Source: Ornithodoros turicata
Taxonomy: Eukaryota > Arthropoda > Arachnida > Ixodida > Argasidae
Direction: 5' to 3'
NCBI RefSeq assembly: GCF_037126465.1
Contig: NW_026999461.1
Span: 1 to 64,000, forward strand
Length of the DNA stretch: 64,000 nt
Shown: positions 46,933-58,470 of the stretch, piece by piece
How positions within the stretch are numbered: the stretch's first letter is position 1
Layout: every line of letters begins with the position of its first letter
The notes under the pieces: generated by a model
The model's database searches: none
Seen by the model: only the letters and a program-made list of their open reading frames with translations
Told to the model about the DNA's origin: nothing
Made by a program: the position numbers and the translations under genes

Positions 46933-49900
46933 CCCAGTAAACCACCGATGTCCCATGGACGTCCTGAAAAGATCCCGAAGTCCTGATCCGCGAAAAATGT
47001 CCCAATGATGTAAATAAGACGTCATTCGAAACGTCCTAGCGTTGTCTAGCCAGGATGTATTTTAATGATATCGCTGGGACTTCGAAATGGCGTCCCGATC
47101 GGATGTTGATTTAGAAGTAGAATACAAACATACTTTCGATGCTCATTATATTTTTGTATCCTTATGATAACGTTCAACAGCGTGCAGCAAGAAACTAAAA
47201 CAGTGACACTAATTTTTATCCGTGTTACCGAAGTGGCAACACACAAAAATTATTCATCTGAATTTACAAAGAAACTCCCGACATGGTCCGAGCTTAGCAG
47301 ATGTACCACAGTATCTAGCTTCTGTTTCCTTTTACTGTAGTGCTAATAAAGGTAGTTGGGAAGGCAGAGAAGACCTCGATATCTCTTGCAATATCTCCAT
47401 GTAGAACGGAACACACACAACTACATCTCCAGATGTGCTTCCCTGCCGGAACGAGAAGACATAACATCTTTGAATTGTCGCCACAATTCCAACGAGATCC
47501 AAAGACAAATCAGGCAATCAATTCGTTCATTATGTAGCCGTCAGGTACAAGTTCCTCACTGACAGAATCAGGGTTTTTGAAGAGAAGCTATACCTTCGCG
47601 ACATCATGTTCCACTATGTTGTGTGGCGAAGACCGTACCCACGGAATAAAGAAGCAATTCAATGAATTGGCTTAATGGATATAAATGCTAAACGCTGATT
47701 TCCACTTGATTTAATGTAATCCAACATGTTTTGTACACACTGCACCAGTTCAAAGAATGCGAAACCAATTGAAGGAATTGGCCTAGAGTATCAATAAAAC
47801 AACAACTTTATTTCTAAGATTAATAATGAGGAGTTTCGTCGCTAGTGTGGATACCCGAGCCCACTGGCATAAAATGCGATGAAATGTGCCCCTTCACCAT
47901 AAGGATCGAAGTCCTGACGTGTCTAAAAAGACCAAAAAAGCTCTCATCACAGAGTGTTGATGGGCTGGATTTCACCAGGGGCCAAGCAATTTTCATAGAG
48001 ATAGAAAGGGTGAAATTCCAACTGACTAAGGATCTGAGAGAGCGCGGTTCGGGAAGGTTGGTAGCATGGACAAATAAGAAGAATGTGCCCAGGTCCCCTA
48101 CGGCACCGTAGTGACATCATCGGTCAGAATAGATCAGATATGCATAGAGATTCCAACTGAGCACTGTACATGCCACTTGAGGTGGCGGTTGATACGGCGG
48201 CGTCTTTTAGCCATCCAGTGATGGTTTAACCCCATCAGAGTGATATCGTGGTGTTTCGCGATGGGTTCCCGTGTCTAATATCTTGGCCTGCAGCGGCGAT
48301 ATCTGGATGCTGTTTCTTGTGACGAATTTCCCTTCCATCCCCCTACGCGTGCACCTTGCGGCTTGTGAGAAATCTTGGCGGTTGTCCAAATATTTGAAAA
48401 TTCTAGGCAACCGTCGGTGCTTCTGACACCTTTAAAGTCTTGTAAATCCCGCCCGGACTGTTGGATCGAGACCAAAATTCAGGTCCGAACGGGCCTGGAT
48501 TAGCTGTGTGATCGCGCAAATCACACAGGAACTGATCTGTAGTGGTTTCGAACTCGTAGGCGGAGACGCGTTAGTAAAATTCGTTTTTCCGAACTTCAGT
48601 GCCCTTGTTGGAAAGAAGTTCGCCTCGGACAGGGTTCATACTTGGAGAACCGACTGTTCTCGACGCGGAGCACGTGATAAAATTCACCGCGTTTCTCTAA
48701 ATTTAGCAGTTCTCGAGTTAGAGGATTCCGCGTTCACACTCCTCCCAATACATGGAACCAGCGGCTTCCCCGCCCCACCCTCCCCCACCAAAAAAAAAGC
48801 CTTCCCGTTGCTGCCACATGGTCATATTTGGTCTCAGGTCTCAACGTGCTCTTTCCAACAGCGTTTGTCCCGCAGGCGCGCGATGTTCCGTTCTCCCGAT
48901 ATCGGCTCAAGAACATGACGAGCTGCGAGGCTGGCTAGAGCCACAATGAAACGCTTCCCACTTTTCGGTGTCGTAAGTCGATTACCCGATGTCCGATTTA
49001 GTCGAAATTTTGTGTGCGCGTGCTCTGTTCCCTGCTCTACAACTTTCCAATTGAGACCAGCCGTCGATTTCCAGTGGTTAAGACGTCATTCTCGAAATTC
49101 CTGACACCGACCACCGTTCACCGATTTTTGTCCCTGTCTTCAAGCTTGAAGCCCACGGCGGATCCGACTTCCTTTTAATGGGCACACGCACTCGACATGG
49201 GAAACGCGTAGAAACTTGCCGCATCTTTCTATCCCTCTCGGTTCTCGAGTTAGAACACCGTGGCAACGGCGGTTCTCTGATACATGGGCCTGGAGCATTT
49301 TTTTTCGATATCGGGTTCTTGCTGGCGTAGGAAGGTGATTGATATGTGTTTTTGAAGAGGAAAACGTCCTCTTTCCGATAGCGTTGGTCCCGTCTTCGCG
49401 CAACTTTCCGTTCCCTTGCTACATTCCGAGGAGCGCCTGGGCGCTGGGGCATGGCCTGGCGGGCAGGTGGCCTTCCTGCCGTTTCTGCGCTGCGGGCGGC
49501 GTCCATTTCGCTTGCAAGCTTCGATGCGTTCGCGCGCCTTTTTCTGGCTCCCGTTGTCTCGAGTTCCGTCGTTGCTCTCGTGCCCTGGACTGCTGTGAAT
49601 GCGTTTTTATACCCTACTAGTGTTGCCTGGGGGTGCTTTTATGTGTGCACCCTGGAAGATAGGTCCAGAAGCCTTGCGATTTCTTAGATTAAAGGTTAGT
49701 TCTATGTTTGTACGATTCGTGCAACTTTTGTTTGGTATCATTCCTAGCGTGGGGGTTCTATTACTCTATGCTAGCAGTGTGATTAGTTTTGAGTTGAGTT
49801 TGATTATAGAAAAAAAAAAGCAGTGTGATTATTACCCTTTTGATTCCTATTACCCTATGCTTTATCTTTCAGCTAAGTGTACTCGTGACCCTACCAGCAC

Positions 49901-50363
49901 TTTTCAAGGTGAAGATGCAACATCGTCAGTGGCCCCGTTACTAATGTCTAATCTATGAATTTCAGATACTTTCGACGTATTCATTGCGGTGAACAACGCG
50001 GTTGGGACAGCACACTCACGACGTGGGAAGGTCACAGAAATGTTGAAAGACATCAGGTAAGTTACGCTAAAGTGCGTTTCAGAGCTCTTCAGTGACTTGT
50101 GTTTACTGCGAAACAGATTGGGCATGCTTCACTCGTGCAACTTCGTCATGTGCTCCACGGCAGCACAAGCCTTTACGGCTGTGCCACTGTATGTAAAAAA
50201 TGCTGAGTGATTTTAAAAAAGAATTTGCAGGGAAGTACAATGTGTCGCACCTTGTTGACTCTTTTACAGATGTGTGGAAACGTCGTAGCGGATGAATGTG
50301 AATTATGGATCTCCAAGTGGCGTCGCCCGCGTCATTTTCAAGATTTTACCCGTTTTGAAGGTA

Positions 50364-51014
50364 CAGGTCCCGACAAAAGTTTACGGAACACGCGAGCGGT
50401 GTATTTTTTCCTCGGCGCGACACCCTAGCGGCAAGCGGAAGCTGCGAAATCAGGCCAGTTCACTGCCTCAGAGGGGTGGACGACTGCGCTCTTAGCGGCA
50501 CGCAGCGGTAGTTTCGGTATGATTACTGTTGTATGTGCCCGCGAAGTGAGTTGGATTTAACTGTTGTGCTCGTCAACAACTCATGACTAACGTCAGTTGT
50601 ATATCAATGTCAGCGTCAATTGTTTATCAGCTCGTCACGCGTCGTCCATAATAAAGCAACTGTTTACAAGATACCTTTCTTTCTCTTGTCTACATATCAT
50701 AGCTCTCCAATAAAAGCAATACACTGTAAAGTGTTGACACCGTGATTCATCCTTATCACGATGATAGCGGCTGTCTCAACAATCATTGAATCACGTGTTG
50801 TTGGCGAGCACAACAGTAAAATCCAACTCACTTCGCGGGCATATGCAACAGTAATCATACTGAAACTACCGTTGTGTGTCGCAAAGAGCGCAGTCGTCCA
50901 CCCCTCTGAGGCAGTGAACTGGCCTGATTTCGCCAGCTTCCGTTTGCCGCTAGGGTGTCGTACCGAGGAGAAAATACACCGCTCGCGTGTTCCGTAAACT
51001 TTTGTCGGGACCTG
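50364..51014. mobile_element. Tc1/mariner-type fold-back MITE nested in element B
   Basis: The termini CAGGTCCCGACAAAAGTTTA are inverted at both ends and flanked by TA (50362-50363, 51015-51016). The inverted arms run for about 220 bp each (GGAACACGCGAGCGGTGTAT, ACTGGCC/GGCCAGT, GAGGGGTGGACGACTGCGC and GTGAGTTGGATTT-type blocks pair), with a central part of about 200 bp. Arm similarity is high, so the insertion is recent compared with element B. Confidence 0.85.
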
Positions 51015-51083
51015 TACGTAGTGAATGTGCGAGGCATTCACGTTCCTACTACGTCGTTATCCATGCGTTTCCCGTCTTCGCAG

Positions 51084-51504
51084 GCAATAGGGCTGTTGAT
51101 AAGGAGAATGCTAGGCTACTGCAGACTGCAACCATAGGCGCTGTGTCTAAAGGTATGCGTATACGTCGATGCGTACTTCACAGTGACATTTTGCTGTAGC
51201 AGTGTTTTTGAAATTACATTTCTTGCAGGTTAAGCTCACATGACGCGGCAGGGAAGGGAGTCCGTGGCGAAAAGTGAATATAGCCGAAGTTGGATAGCGT
51301 TAATTTTTGCGCACGAAAGGCAAGCTGGACACATCGCAAATCTCCAGTTGTACGAAACACAGTGCAGCATGGTCGTCGGTTATGCCAGTGCTTCAACATA
51401 TGTTTCAGCGTCGCACTTCGGACATTGCGGGCATATACCTTTAAGTTTTTCCCCTTGTGGACCGATGCTGTGTGTGTTCATGGACATCACGTTTTCAAAG
51501 ACAT
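51084..51504 (+). pseudogene. Exon pair of unknown gene in element B, shared with element C
   Basis: A 69-nt exon (51084-51152, between TTCGCAG and GTATGC) and a second one (51229-51504, between CTTGCAG and GTAAGT) are separated by a 76-nt intron. Element C has the same arrangement at 53816-53884 and 53962-54245 with a 77-nt intron. The only open frame of the first exon ends in AVSKG here and AVSNG in C, each followed by a stop codon right after the splice junction, so the second exon may be mostly 3' untranslated. I do not recognise the protein. Confidence 0.5.
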
Positions 51505-51970
51505 GTAAGTTCTCAATAATAATGCGAAAAAAAATGCTGGTCATGTTACGCTGTGGTATAATACCTGGTGAGGTAATACGATGCTATGACGCTCAGTTTC
51601 ATACGAAATAAAGTGTTTGATCTAATGTTGCTTGTTTGTGCCACTGATACGCACTGCTGTGCGGTGTTGATGTAATGTTCAGAGAACGCCAGTAAGCCTG
51701 GCTAAGGCACGGGAAAAAGGTCCACTAGAGGTCCGTAGAAGGTCGTCATTGACGTAATATGGACTTCCTTGGGACGTGCGCGGATGTTATTTTGGCAGTT
51801 CTGAGTACGTCCCAAGTATGTCAAAATTATGTTTCAGGATGTCCTCAGGATGTCTTCATCGTCCTGACGGTAACATCATATAGACGTCCTTGGGACATCG
51901 GTGGTTTACTGGGATTGGTGAGTTGGAGCGGTTGGAGAGTGAAGAACACGCGCGGGCCCCGTCGGATTTC

Positions 51971-52695
51971 GAGAGCTGTGTTCGTTTTGCTTCCAGTTCG
52001 AACTTAGTTACAGTGCGTCAGCAACGCAGTGGACTTTGTATTCACAGTGCACCCATGTATCAGATCTTTGAATCAGTGCTTTGTGTCAAATAAATATTTC
52101 TTTTAGCCAAAAGAAGCTTGAGTTATTTTGAATATTGGGTGACGGTGGTACGCGTGAAATCCAGTAGAAGTCGATACTAACCAGAACCGGTCGAAAGGTC
52201 AGCCAAAGTTAAGGCTCCTGATTGGCCGACTGGCACTGCATAATTTCTACAACGTTGCACTCTCATTGGTCGTGTGCCCAGTGGTGTGTGTTGTGTGCCC
52301 ATGAATTATCTCAAACTATGGGCTCTGTGAGGAGCTGTTGGAGCCTGCGCGTCACCATGAGACGTGAGTGGTAGGGACGCTCCTCATTGGACCTGGGATC
52401 ACATGATCGAGTTGAGCAACGTCGTGCTGGCCGGAGCATCTGCTACCGTTTCGGAGACGTCAAGCGTTCTCCGGCTGCGTGACGTCCGAAACAGAGGATT
52501 TGAAGGCTGGACGGCACGACATCGCCTTTTTGGGACCGCTGGCACCACGGGAAGAACTTGGTTGCAACGAGTGGTGCAGCATGAATCTAACTGTGTGTTG
52601 TGCAGCGATACCCCAGTGCTTCCCGACAGCGTGCAGCCTGTCTGACCGTTTTCACTGCGCAGTTGGTTCACTAGCGAACAGGTGGCGCCATAATA
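51971..52695 (-). other. Host flank of elements B and C; possible P transposase C-terminal remainder
   Basis: If the P transposase fragment (56214-57370) continues across elements D and C, its next codons lie at 52693 downwards. The frame stays open for only about 16 codons before a stop near 52645, and I recognise no domain further on. The plus strand up to 52100 belongs to the tandem-duplicated transcript-like unit. Confidence 0.3.
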
Positions 52696-54827
52696 CCCTG
52701 CTGGAAATACTCGGCATGATCTCATTGACTTCTCCCCGCAATTTTAATGAGATTCAATGAGAAATCAGACTGCGAATTCGTTCAACGTGTACAAGCCGAC
52801 TATTTCTCATTGACTGAAGTCGAAGTTAGCAGGGAAGCTGCCTTCGCGAAACCGGGCTCTGCCGTGTTGTGTGGCGAAGACCACGTCACGAAGCAAGGAA
52901 CCAATTGAACGAAATGGTTTAATGGTCGTCAGTGAGAAACTCTGACTTCCAATTGATTTAATGAGATCCAACATGTTGTGCATTACAGTCTGCACCAATA
53001 GAAGGAATGAGGAATTGGGCTAATGTGTACCAATGAGAAACTGCTTTCCAATTGATTTAGTGGGATCCAACATGTTGCATGGCCGCCACTACAATAGGTG
53101 AGAAGCCAGTTGCTGAAGGAACGAGCGTAATGGTGACCAATAGTACATCATCACTCTCAAATTAAGTAATAATATAATTAGGAAGAACGCCGTACGCCCG
53201 TGTAGAACATGAACTAATTCGAGGAACGCGTCCGATTCAAACAAATGAAACTCCAGAATACGCACCGTATCGACATATATTGCAAGCGAAAATTGAACGA
53301 CAATCAGACATAGTATAAATTGATTAATGAAGCAAATGAAAATTTATTCCGAACAAATCAACTGAGCAAGCCGTTCGCCGATGTCGCCGCTCGCAGACGC
53401 AGAGTCCGAAGCGGGCGCATTGTAACACGTTTCCGTGCCGCACCGCATAGTGGCTCGTCGGCGTTGAAAATAGTTCGCTACGTTATTTCAAATGTTCGTG
53501 AACATATACTCAAAAGCACATGTGCCGCGGTAAGTTCATACGCACCAATCACTTTAAGCTATTGTTTCTGCATTCTTATAACATTCCAGTGCACGGTAGA
53601 CCATGCGTTTCCTCAAATCTTCAACGGATTAGTCAGTCTGTTACGGAATGCCGACGTGTTCGGATGCGCGCCTTGTCCCGTCGTGGTTCACAGGCAGTTG
53701 GTGTATTTCGGGCGTTATTTTGAGGATTTTTTCCCCTTTGTAAGGTATGTAATCGATGTTAGAAGCATACCCGTTCTTTCTACACAGTCTCGCATGTTTT
53801 TATCCCTGTTCGTAGGCATTACAACCGGTGATGGGAGGAGAGCGAAATGTGCAGTCAGTGTTACCTCCCGCGCTGTGAGCAACGGTATGTAATATATTTG
53901 ACACCCACTCACACTGACATGCTGCTGTTCTTGTATCTTTTAAAAATTGTGTTTCTCGAAGGTTAGGCTGGTGCGACGCAGCTGGCATAGGCATTTGTCA
54001 GCAGGTGGCCAGAACGGAATCTTACCGAAGTTGGATGGGATTAGTTTTCACGCATGAAACGCAAGCTGGACGGGACATCGCGAATCACCTACGAAGCACA
54101 GAAGACCATGATGGTTGAGTGCTTCAAGACCTACTGTTTTGTTCGTCGACGCTGTACGGACGTTGGGGACACATATCACTATGAAGATACTGATTGTGGA
54201 TTTATTTTGTGTGTGTTGGTGATGGACAGTATGCTTTCAAAACATGTAAGTGCTGAATCGAGTTTTTACTCTTGTTGTTCACTGTCTTGCTAGCGATTTT
54301 TAACTGATTGGTGAATATTCACACTTTTGAACATTTGAAATAACTTTCACCTTTATATGTCCCACTTGTAATATTTTAATATCTACTGTATTGTGATGTG
54401 TGAAGAAATAAATGTGCACGCAGAAACGGCATCCAGTGTAACTCCTTTCTACAACAAAAGCATGCGTTCTGCTCATTCGATGCAGCAGAATCGAATGTTT
54501 TTACACATTCAAAAGGTGAATCGTCAATGAGAATTTCCACGTGACTTTAATGGGAAAATCTGGGCTACGGCACATTGGCCAATGGTAAACTATACTAACC
54601 TCCAATGGGTGTCATTAAGCGTGGTTCCACTTCATCCCCATTGACAATTACAGTGATTTCTCTTTGAAACCCATTAAATTCCAGTAGTTTTCAATATGGT
54701 ATTTGTCCAAAATTGTCGATTCGGAATGGGAAATTTTGGCTCCTTTCAATGAGAATTGTAAATGTGATATCCACTTAAATCGAATGAGATTTCTGGGCTA
54801 TTTTGAATTGGACTATTTCCAGCAGGG
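52696..54827. mobile_element. TIR element C (CCCTG ends, 2-bp TA duplication), 2132 bp
   Basis: CCCTGCTGGAAATA is inverted at both ends, flanked by TA (52694-52695, 54828-54829). The subterminal parts repeat CAATGAGA/TCTCATTG and AATGAGATT words in both orientations. The interior shares two exon-like blocks and their intron with element B, which links the two families despite different terminal sequences. No recognisable transposase domain. Confidence 0.82.
53590..54245 (+). pseudogene. Exon blocks of unknown gene in element C
   Basis: Exon-like segments: 53590-53744 (after TTCCAG, before GTATGT), 53816-53884 (69 nt, after TTCGTAG, before GTATGT) and 53962-54245 (before GTAAGT). The last two align with 51084-51152 and 51229-51504 of element B (CCGAAGTTGGAT, GCAAGCTGGAC, TTTTCAAA.ACATGTAAGT). 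Stops occur in the long frames; no domain is recognised. Shared exon lengths and splice sites argue for a real, element-encoded gene in the ancestors. Confidence 0.5.
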
Positions 54828-54906
54828 TAGCGCCGTCAAACAGGCGTCGCAGCGTGCTTCGGCTGGGCTCACACATAGACTTTCTGCACATGCAACACAC
54901 TCACTT

Positions 54907-56211
54907 CCCAGTAAACTACAAACGTCTGTTAGACATACCAGAAAGATCCAAACGTCTAAGACATTTGGGATGTCTAGTAGACATCCGGATATGTCCAGCT
55001 AACGTGGAATGGATGTACTATGGATCGTCGGAAGCTCATCCATAACTGTATAAATGGATATCCCCTGAATGTAACAGCGGGACATTTGTCACATCCGGTG
55101 GACGTGCTTGTGAGGCACTGCGACGTCTAATATACGTCCAATCGATGTTCCTACCGGATTAACATACGATAATATAGACGTACGGTTACGAAACGTTGTT
55201 TCGATTATCAATTCAATAGTAATTTTTACGTATAGCGCTAGAAGAAAGCGAATCTATCTTGCGAGGACGTGAGAAATTGGAGAACAAGTAAAAGCAAGTT
55301 TTTCCATTTGTTCGCGTCCTGCTCTCTGCAAAGTATCTACGTAGCGCTCTTCCACCAACACAGGAAACCTGTCAGTTTGACAGCTCCACTCAGTAGGTAA
55401 CCTCATCATAGACAATAGCCTGAATTACAAACACAATATTTGTCAGGAAGGAATATCAGAAATGTTAGCGGGCAGTTTGACTCATTGCAGACGAACGAAT
55501 TAATTGCAGAATCACATCCTCGTCACCGCTACAAACGTTTTCGGCCCCACTACACTTAACAAACATCCCGCAAAAACCCGTACGGAACCTTTCTTCCCTC
55601 CGGGCTGTTGACCCACAATTCGCATGAACCTTTAAACACGTCACACCTAACCCTTTAAATACCATGCCAATGATGAGGACGGTGCCCAGAAGAAGAACAG
55701 TCTCTGTTCGAAATATCGGCGGCTTCTGTCCTGAGGCAACTCCCTTCCTACATTCTACCGGTTCGCTGGATTTCTACCCATCTACTATCACGCAACTATT
55801 GGTACTTTTGTATATGTTTCATCCAGTACGCCAATAGAGGCTACTGAGAAATGCCCAAGCCGTGCCGGGTGGGGTACGGCCACGGCTACGTCATTTGCGC
55901 TGTTCATGCACACAAAATTGCAGAAAAAGTAGATTTGCAATCTGGTCTATATATTGTCGTTAATCCAGTAGGAACATCGATAGGACGTATATTAGACGTC
56001 GCAATGCCTCACAAGCACGTCCATTGGATGTGCAAATGTCCAGTTGTTACATCCAGAAGATATCCATGTATACAGTTATGGATGAGCTTCTGACGATCCA
56101 TAGTACATCCATTCCACGTTAGCTGGATATATCCAGATGTCTACTAGATATCCAAAATATCCACGGTGTACCATCCTCTAGATGTCCATTATACGTTTGT
56201 GGTTTGCTTGG
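54907..56211. mobile_element. TIR element D (CCCAGTAAAC ends, 2-bp TT duplication), 1305 bp
   Basis: Left end CCCAGTAAACTACAAACGTC and, inverted, right end CCAAGCAAACCACAAACGT; TT on both sides (54905-54906, 56212-56213). The first ten bases match element B (CCCAGTAAAC). The arms (54930-55180 and 55965-56200) are inverted copies with many GATGTCT, GACGT and ATGGATGT words. No coding content; a MITE of the element-B type. Confidence 0.8.
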
Positions 56212-56213
56212 TT

Positions 56214-57370
56214 CCTTTTATCCTTCCTGCTACATACCCAGCTATGTAGTAGAGGAGGAGGCTGTTACTGTGCTTTTCACTGTATCTGGAGCGATCACAG
56301 CCTTGACTGGTGGATGATAGAACTCTCTCAGCATCATCCAGGGTCAACAAAGGTATCCAGTAGGGTACAGCTTTGTCCATTGCTGAGAGGTGGTGCTGGC
56401 AGCAGTGCTGATATGATGCTTGGTGGTGCATTTCCAGAAGGTGGCGGTTTGGCCAAGTTATAAATGAAAGGAGGTTGACTGTCACTAGGAACTGGGAAGC
56501 TGTTGGGTGGCCATTCGTTCCACTGGACTGCCTTATGATCCCGAAAAGGTTCTCAGTTTGTCCTGACTTAATCGTGAGGTGAGCAAGTATTTGAATTGCA
56601 TGAAAGTGCAAAGGTAGTCCAGTAGTTCCAACGTGCTGCAAAGTGTAACTCGAAGGCCAGGCAGTGCTTGTGCTCAGAAATCAGTGATTCTTGTTCTTGG
56701 TGATGGTCCCAATCATCAGGGTACGCCAAGAATTCTTTCAGAAACAAAGCATTATGAGAGCCGGGATGCAGCCCCTGGGAGGGTATCTTAGAGGTCATAA
56801 CTCTGATGAGCCTGTTGATACGTCTGATGAAATCTTCTGTTTCTTTTGGTGACCCGTAGCAGGACTGCATGTGATTGTGGTATACAAAGAGCCCTTTGAG
56901 TACCTCGTCACTGAACAGCTGGAAAGCTAAATTTACGTTCATTTTGTCGAAGGCATTAGGCCTGATGTGTGCAACAGTGAGACGCGGCATAGCCTTAAGG
57001 GTAACTGTACTGTTGTCTTGCTTCCATGCCTCTTCAATGAATTTTGCACACAAAATCCTTTTCCCAGGAAGGCATTCCTAATGTTTTTCAGTAGATGTGG
57101 GAAATCTGAGATGAAGAACAAGTATCTGCTGCGGTCCACAGTATGCTGAGCCTTGCAGCGCACACCCCCGGCAGTACCTGTACATGGCATTGCAGATCTG
57201 TGTTTTACATTTGCAGTTCGGCACAAATTTGTGCACTGTACGTAAAAGCACAAAACTTATATGTGCACTGACAAAATGCGAAAATGCAGCAAAAGCAATA
57301 AGAGTAGTAAGTACTGGACTCTCGTAGTTCGCAACGCTCAACTGCCCTGAACACGATTTAATTAGCAATT
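56214..57370 (-). pseudogene. P element/THAP9-type transposase fragment, interrupted by elements D and C
   Basis: Minus-strand frames carry P-transposase landmarks in order: YLFFISDFPHLLKNIRN (about 57125-57075), LTVAHIRPNAFDKMNVNLAF followed by QLFSDEVLKGLFVYHN (about 56980-56875), TENLFGIIRQSSGTNGHPT with FLVTVN (about 56560-56480), and LLYYIAGYVAGRI (about 56255-56216). The Phe/Asp-Pro-His-Leu and ENLFG..R blocks are typical of the RNase-H-like and GTP-binding-insertion parts of P/THAP9 proteins. At 56213 element D interrupts; the sequence just beyond D (54906-54830) continues the same frame with Cys-x2-Cys, and is itself interrupted by element C at 54829. Frameshifts near 57050, 56630 and 57250 also break it. 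The N-terminal THAP part is missing. It is unrelated in position to the P-like element at 43367. Confidence 0.8.
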
Positions 57371-57423
57371 AGAGCTAATTGGGACCCCCTACATTAATCA
57401 GATCCCTCCAGGGAGCCATTACA

Positions 57424-58322
57424 CTAATTCGTTAATCGTATCCAGAAGTGCTTGGGGTGTAGCATAATAGCCGGGAGGTAGATGTAGTTGCAAAGATCGA
57501 GGGATTTTCGTCTTGATCGTGAAAGAAAAAATTGACGCGCTACGGGAAGAGAGACGCGTAGCGTTTCTCCGTGTCCCTCGACGGGTGTAAGCTGTAGCAG
57601 CTTGACAAAGGGTTCCAGTATGTGCAATCCTTTCGGCGTTTTCAGAGAATAGACATTATCTGCGAATTATAACGAGGCGTCCAGCTTGTGTGTCTGGAAA
57701 TACTTGTTGAGTGTGTTACGTAGGGACGTGGTTCCCGAATTCAAAGTGACGTCGCCGAAAGCAACGGATGCGGAGCGTTACAATAAGATGGAGGTGGCTT
57801 CGCATTCGCTCAGTTTGGGTTATGTGAACGTTTGGATTATGTGAACGTAGTGATCTAGGCTACTGTAGCATAGATCACTACATTCACATAATCCGGCTTG
57901 ACCGCACGACCTGCTTCGCGTGATGCTAGCGAGGCGTCGAGTGCCTGTGCAAGCCGAGGGTCCAGTTCCACGGTTTTCACGTCTTCGGGTAAGACGAAAT
58001 TGTATCGCGATTTATTGTATGCGAAAGAAACGTTAAATTCCAAATGGGCTTTTCCCAAATCCCTCTCGAGATCCGAGGTGACACGAAAAGTTCTCCTGGC
58101 TTCGACTGTGTCCTCGAAAGAAACCTCGATTTTCGCATCCTTCCTTTCGTACCAGATATTTAAAAAATCGTTGCTTATGCTGAGATCCATCAGGCCGACT
58201 TTATAGCGATTCGAGAGCTGAAGCGGACTATCGAAAGCTACCATGAAGGCGTTGAGTTTATTCGAGGGAAACTTATCCATGCTGACGTTCGAGAGGAGGT
58301 GGACGTAGATGTCTGATGTCAT
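57424..58322 (-). pseudogene. Polinton-associated protein downstream of integrase (unknown function)
   Basis: The likely start is Met at 58322 (MTSDIYVHLLSNVSMDKFPS), followed by NKLNAFMVAFDSPLQLSNRY, KVGLMDLSI and a beta-rich stretch to 57855, where a stop falls. A second open frame (57627-57424, LHILEPFVKLLQL) follows after a shift and a stop and looks like a continuation. The opening pattern, '.v.L.SN.S...fp.N....f...l..pl.l......vgl.di', is seen in proteins encoded next to integrase in invertebrate Polinton/Maverick elements and their virus-like relatives; a capsid-related role has been suggested for some but is not proven. A short direct duplication near 57815-57890 (TTCACATAATCC) marks a local rearrangement. 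Dead copy. Confidence 0.5.
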
Positions 58323-58470
58323 TTCCCAATCTTGACCACGTCGCTGCTCGGAACCCAACTGTCGTGTTCTTTGTCGTAACCGAACCAGCGAACCAAGGAG
58401 AAGCTCCAACCGTTCACTTTCTTCTTTCTCTGCACTTTCATTACTGACCAAGGCTGATTGGCATCTTGGG

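Larger units (their letters stand above)
46933..51913. mobile_element. TIR element B (CCCAG ends, 2-bp AT duplication), 4981 bp
   Basis: The ends CCCAGTAAACCACCGATGTC are inverted at both sides, extending over GGACGTCC. AT flanks each end (46931-46932, 51914-51915). Both subterminal regions are rich in GGACGTCC, GGGACATC and GATGTCC words in both orientations. The interior contains exon-like blocks shared with element C (51084-51504) and a nested Tc1-like MITE. No standard transposase motif was recognised, so the superfamily is open. Confidence 0.82.
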
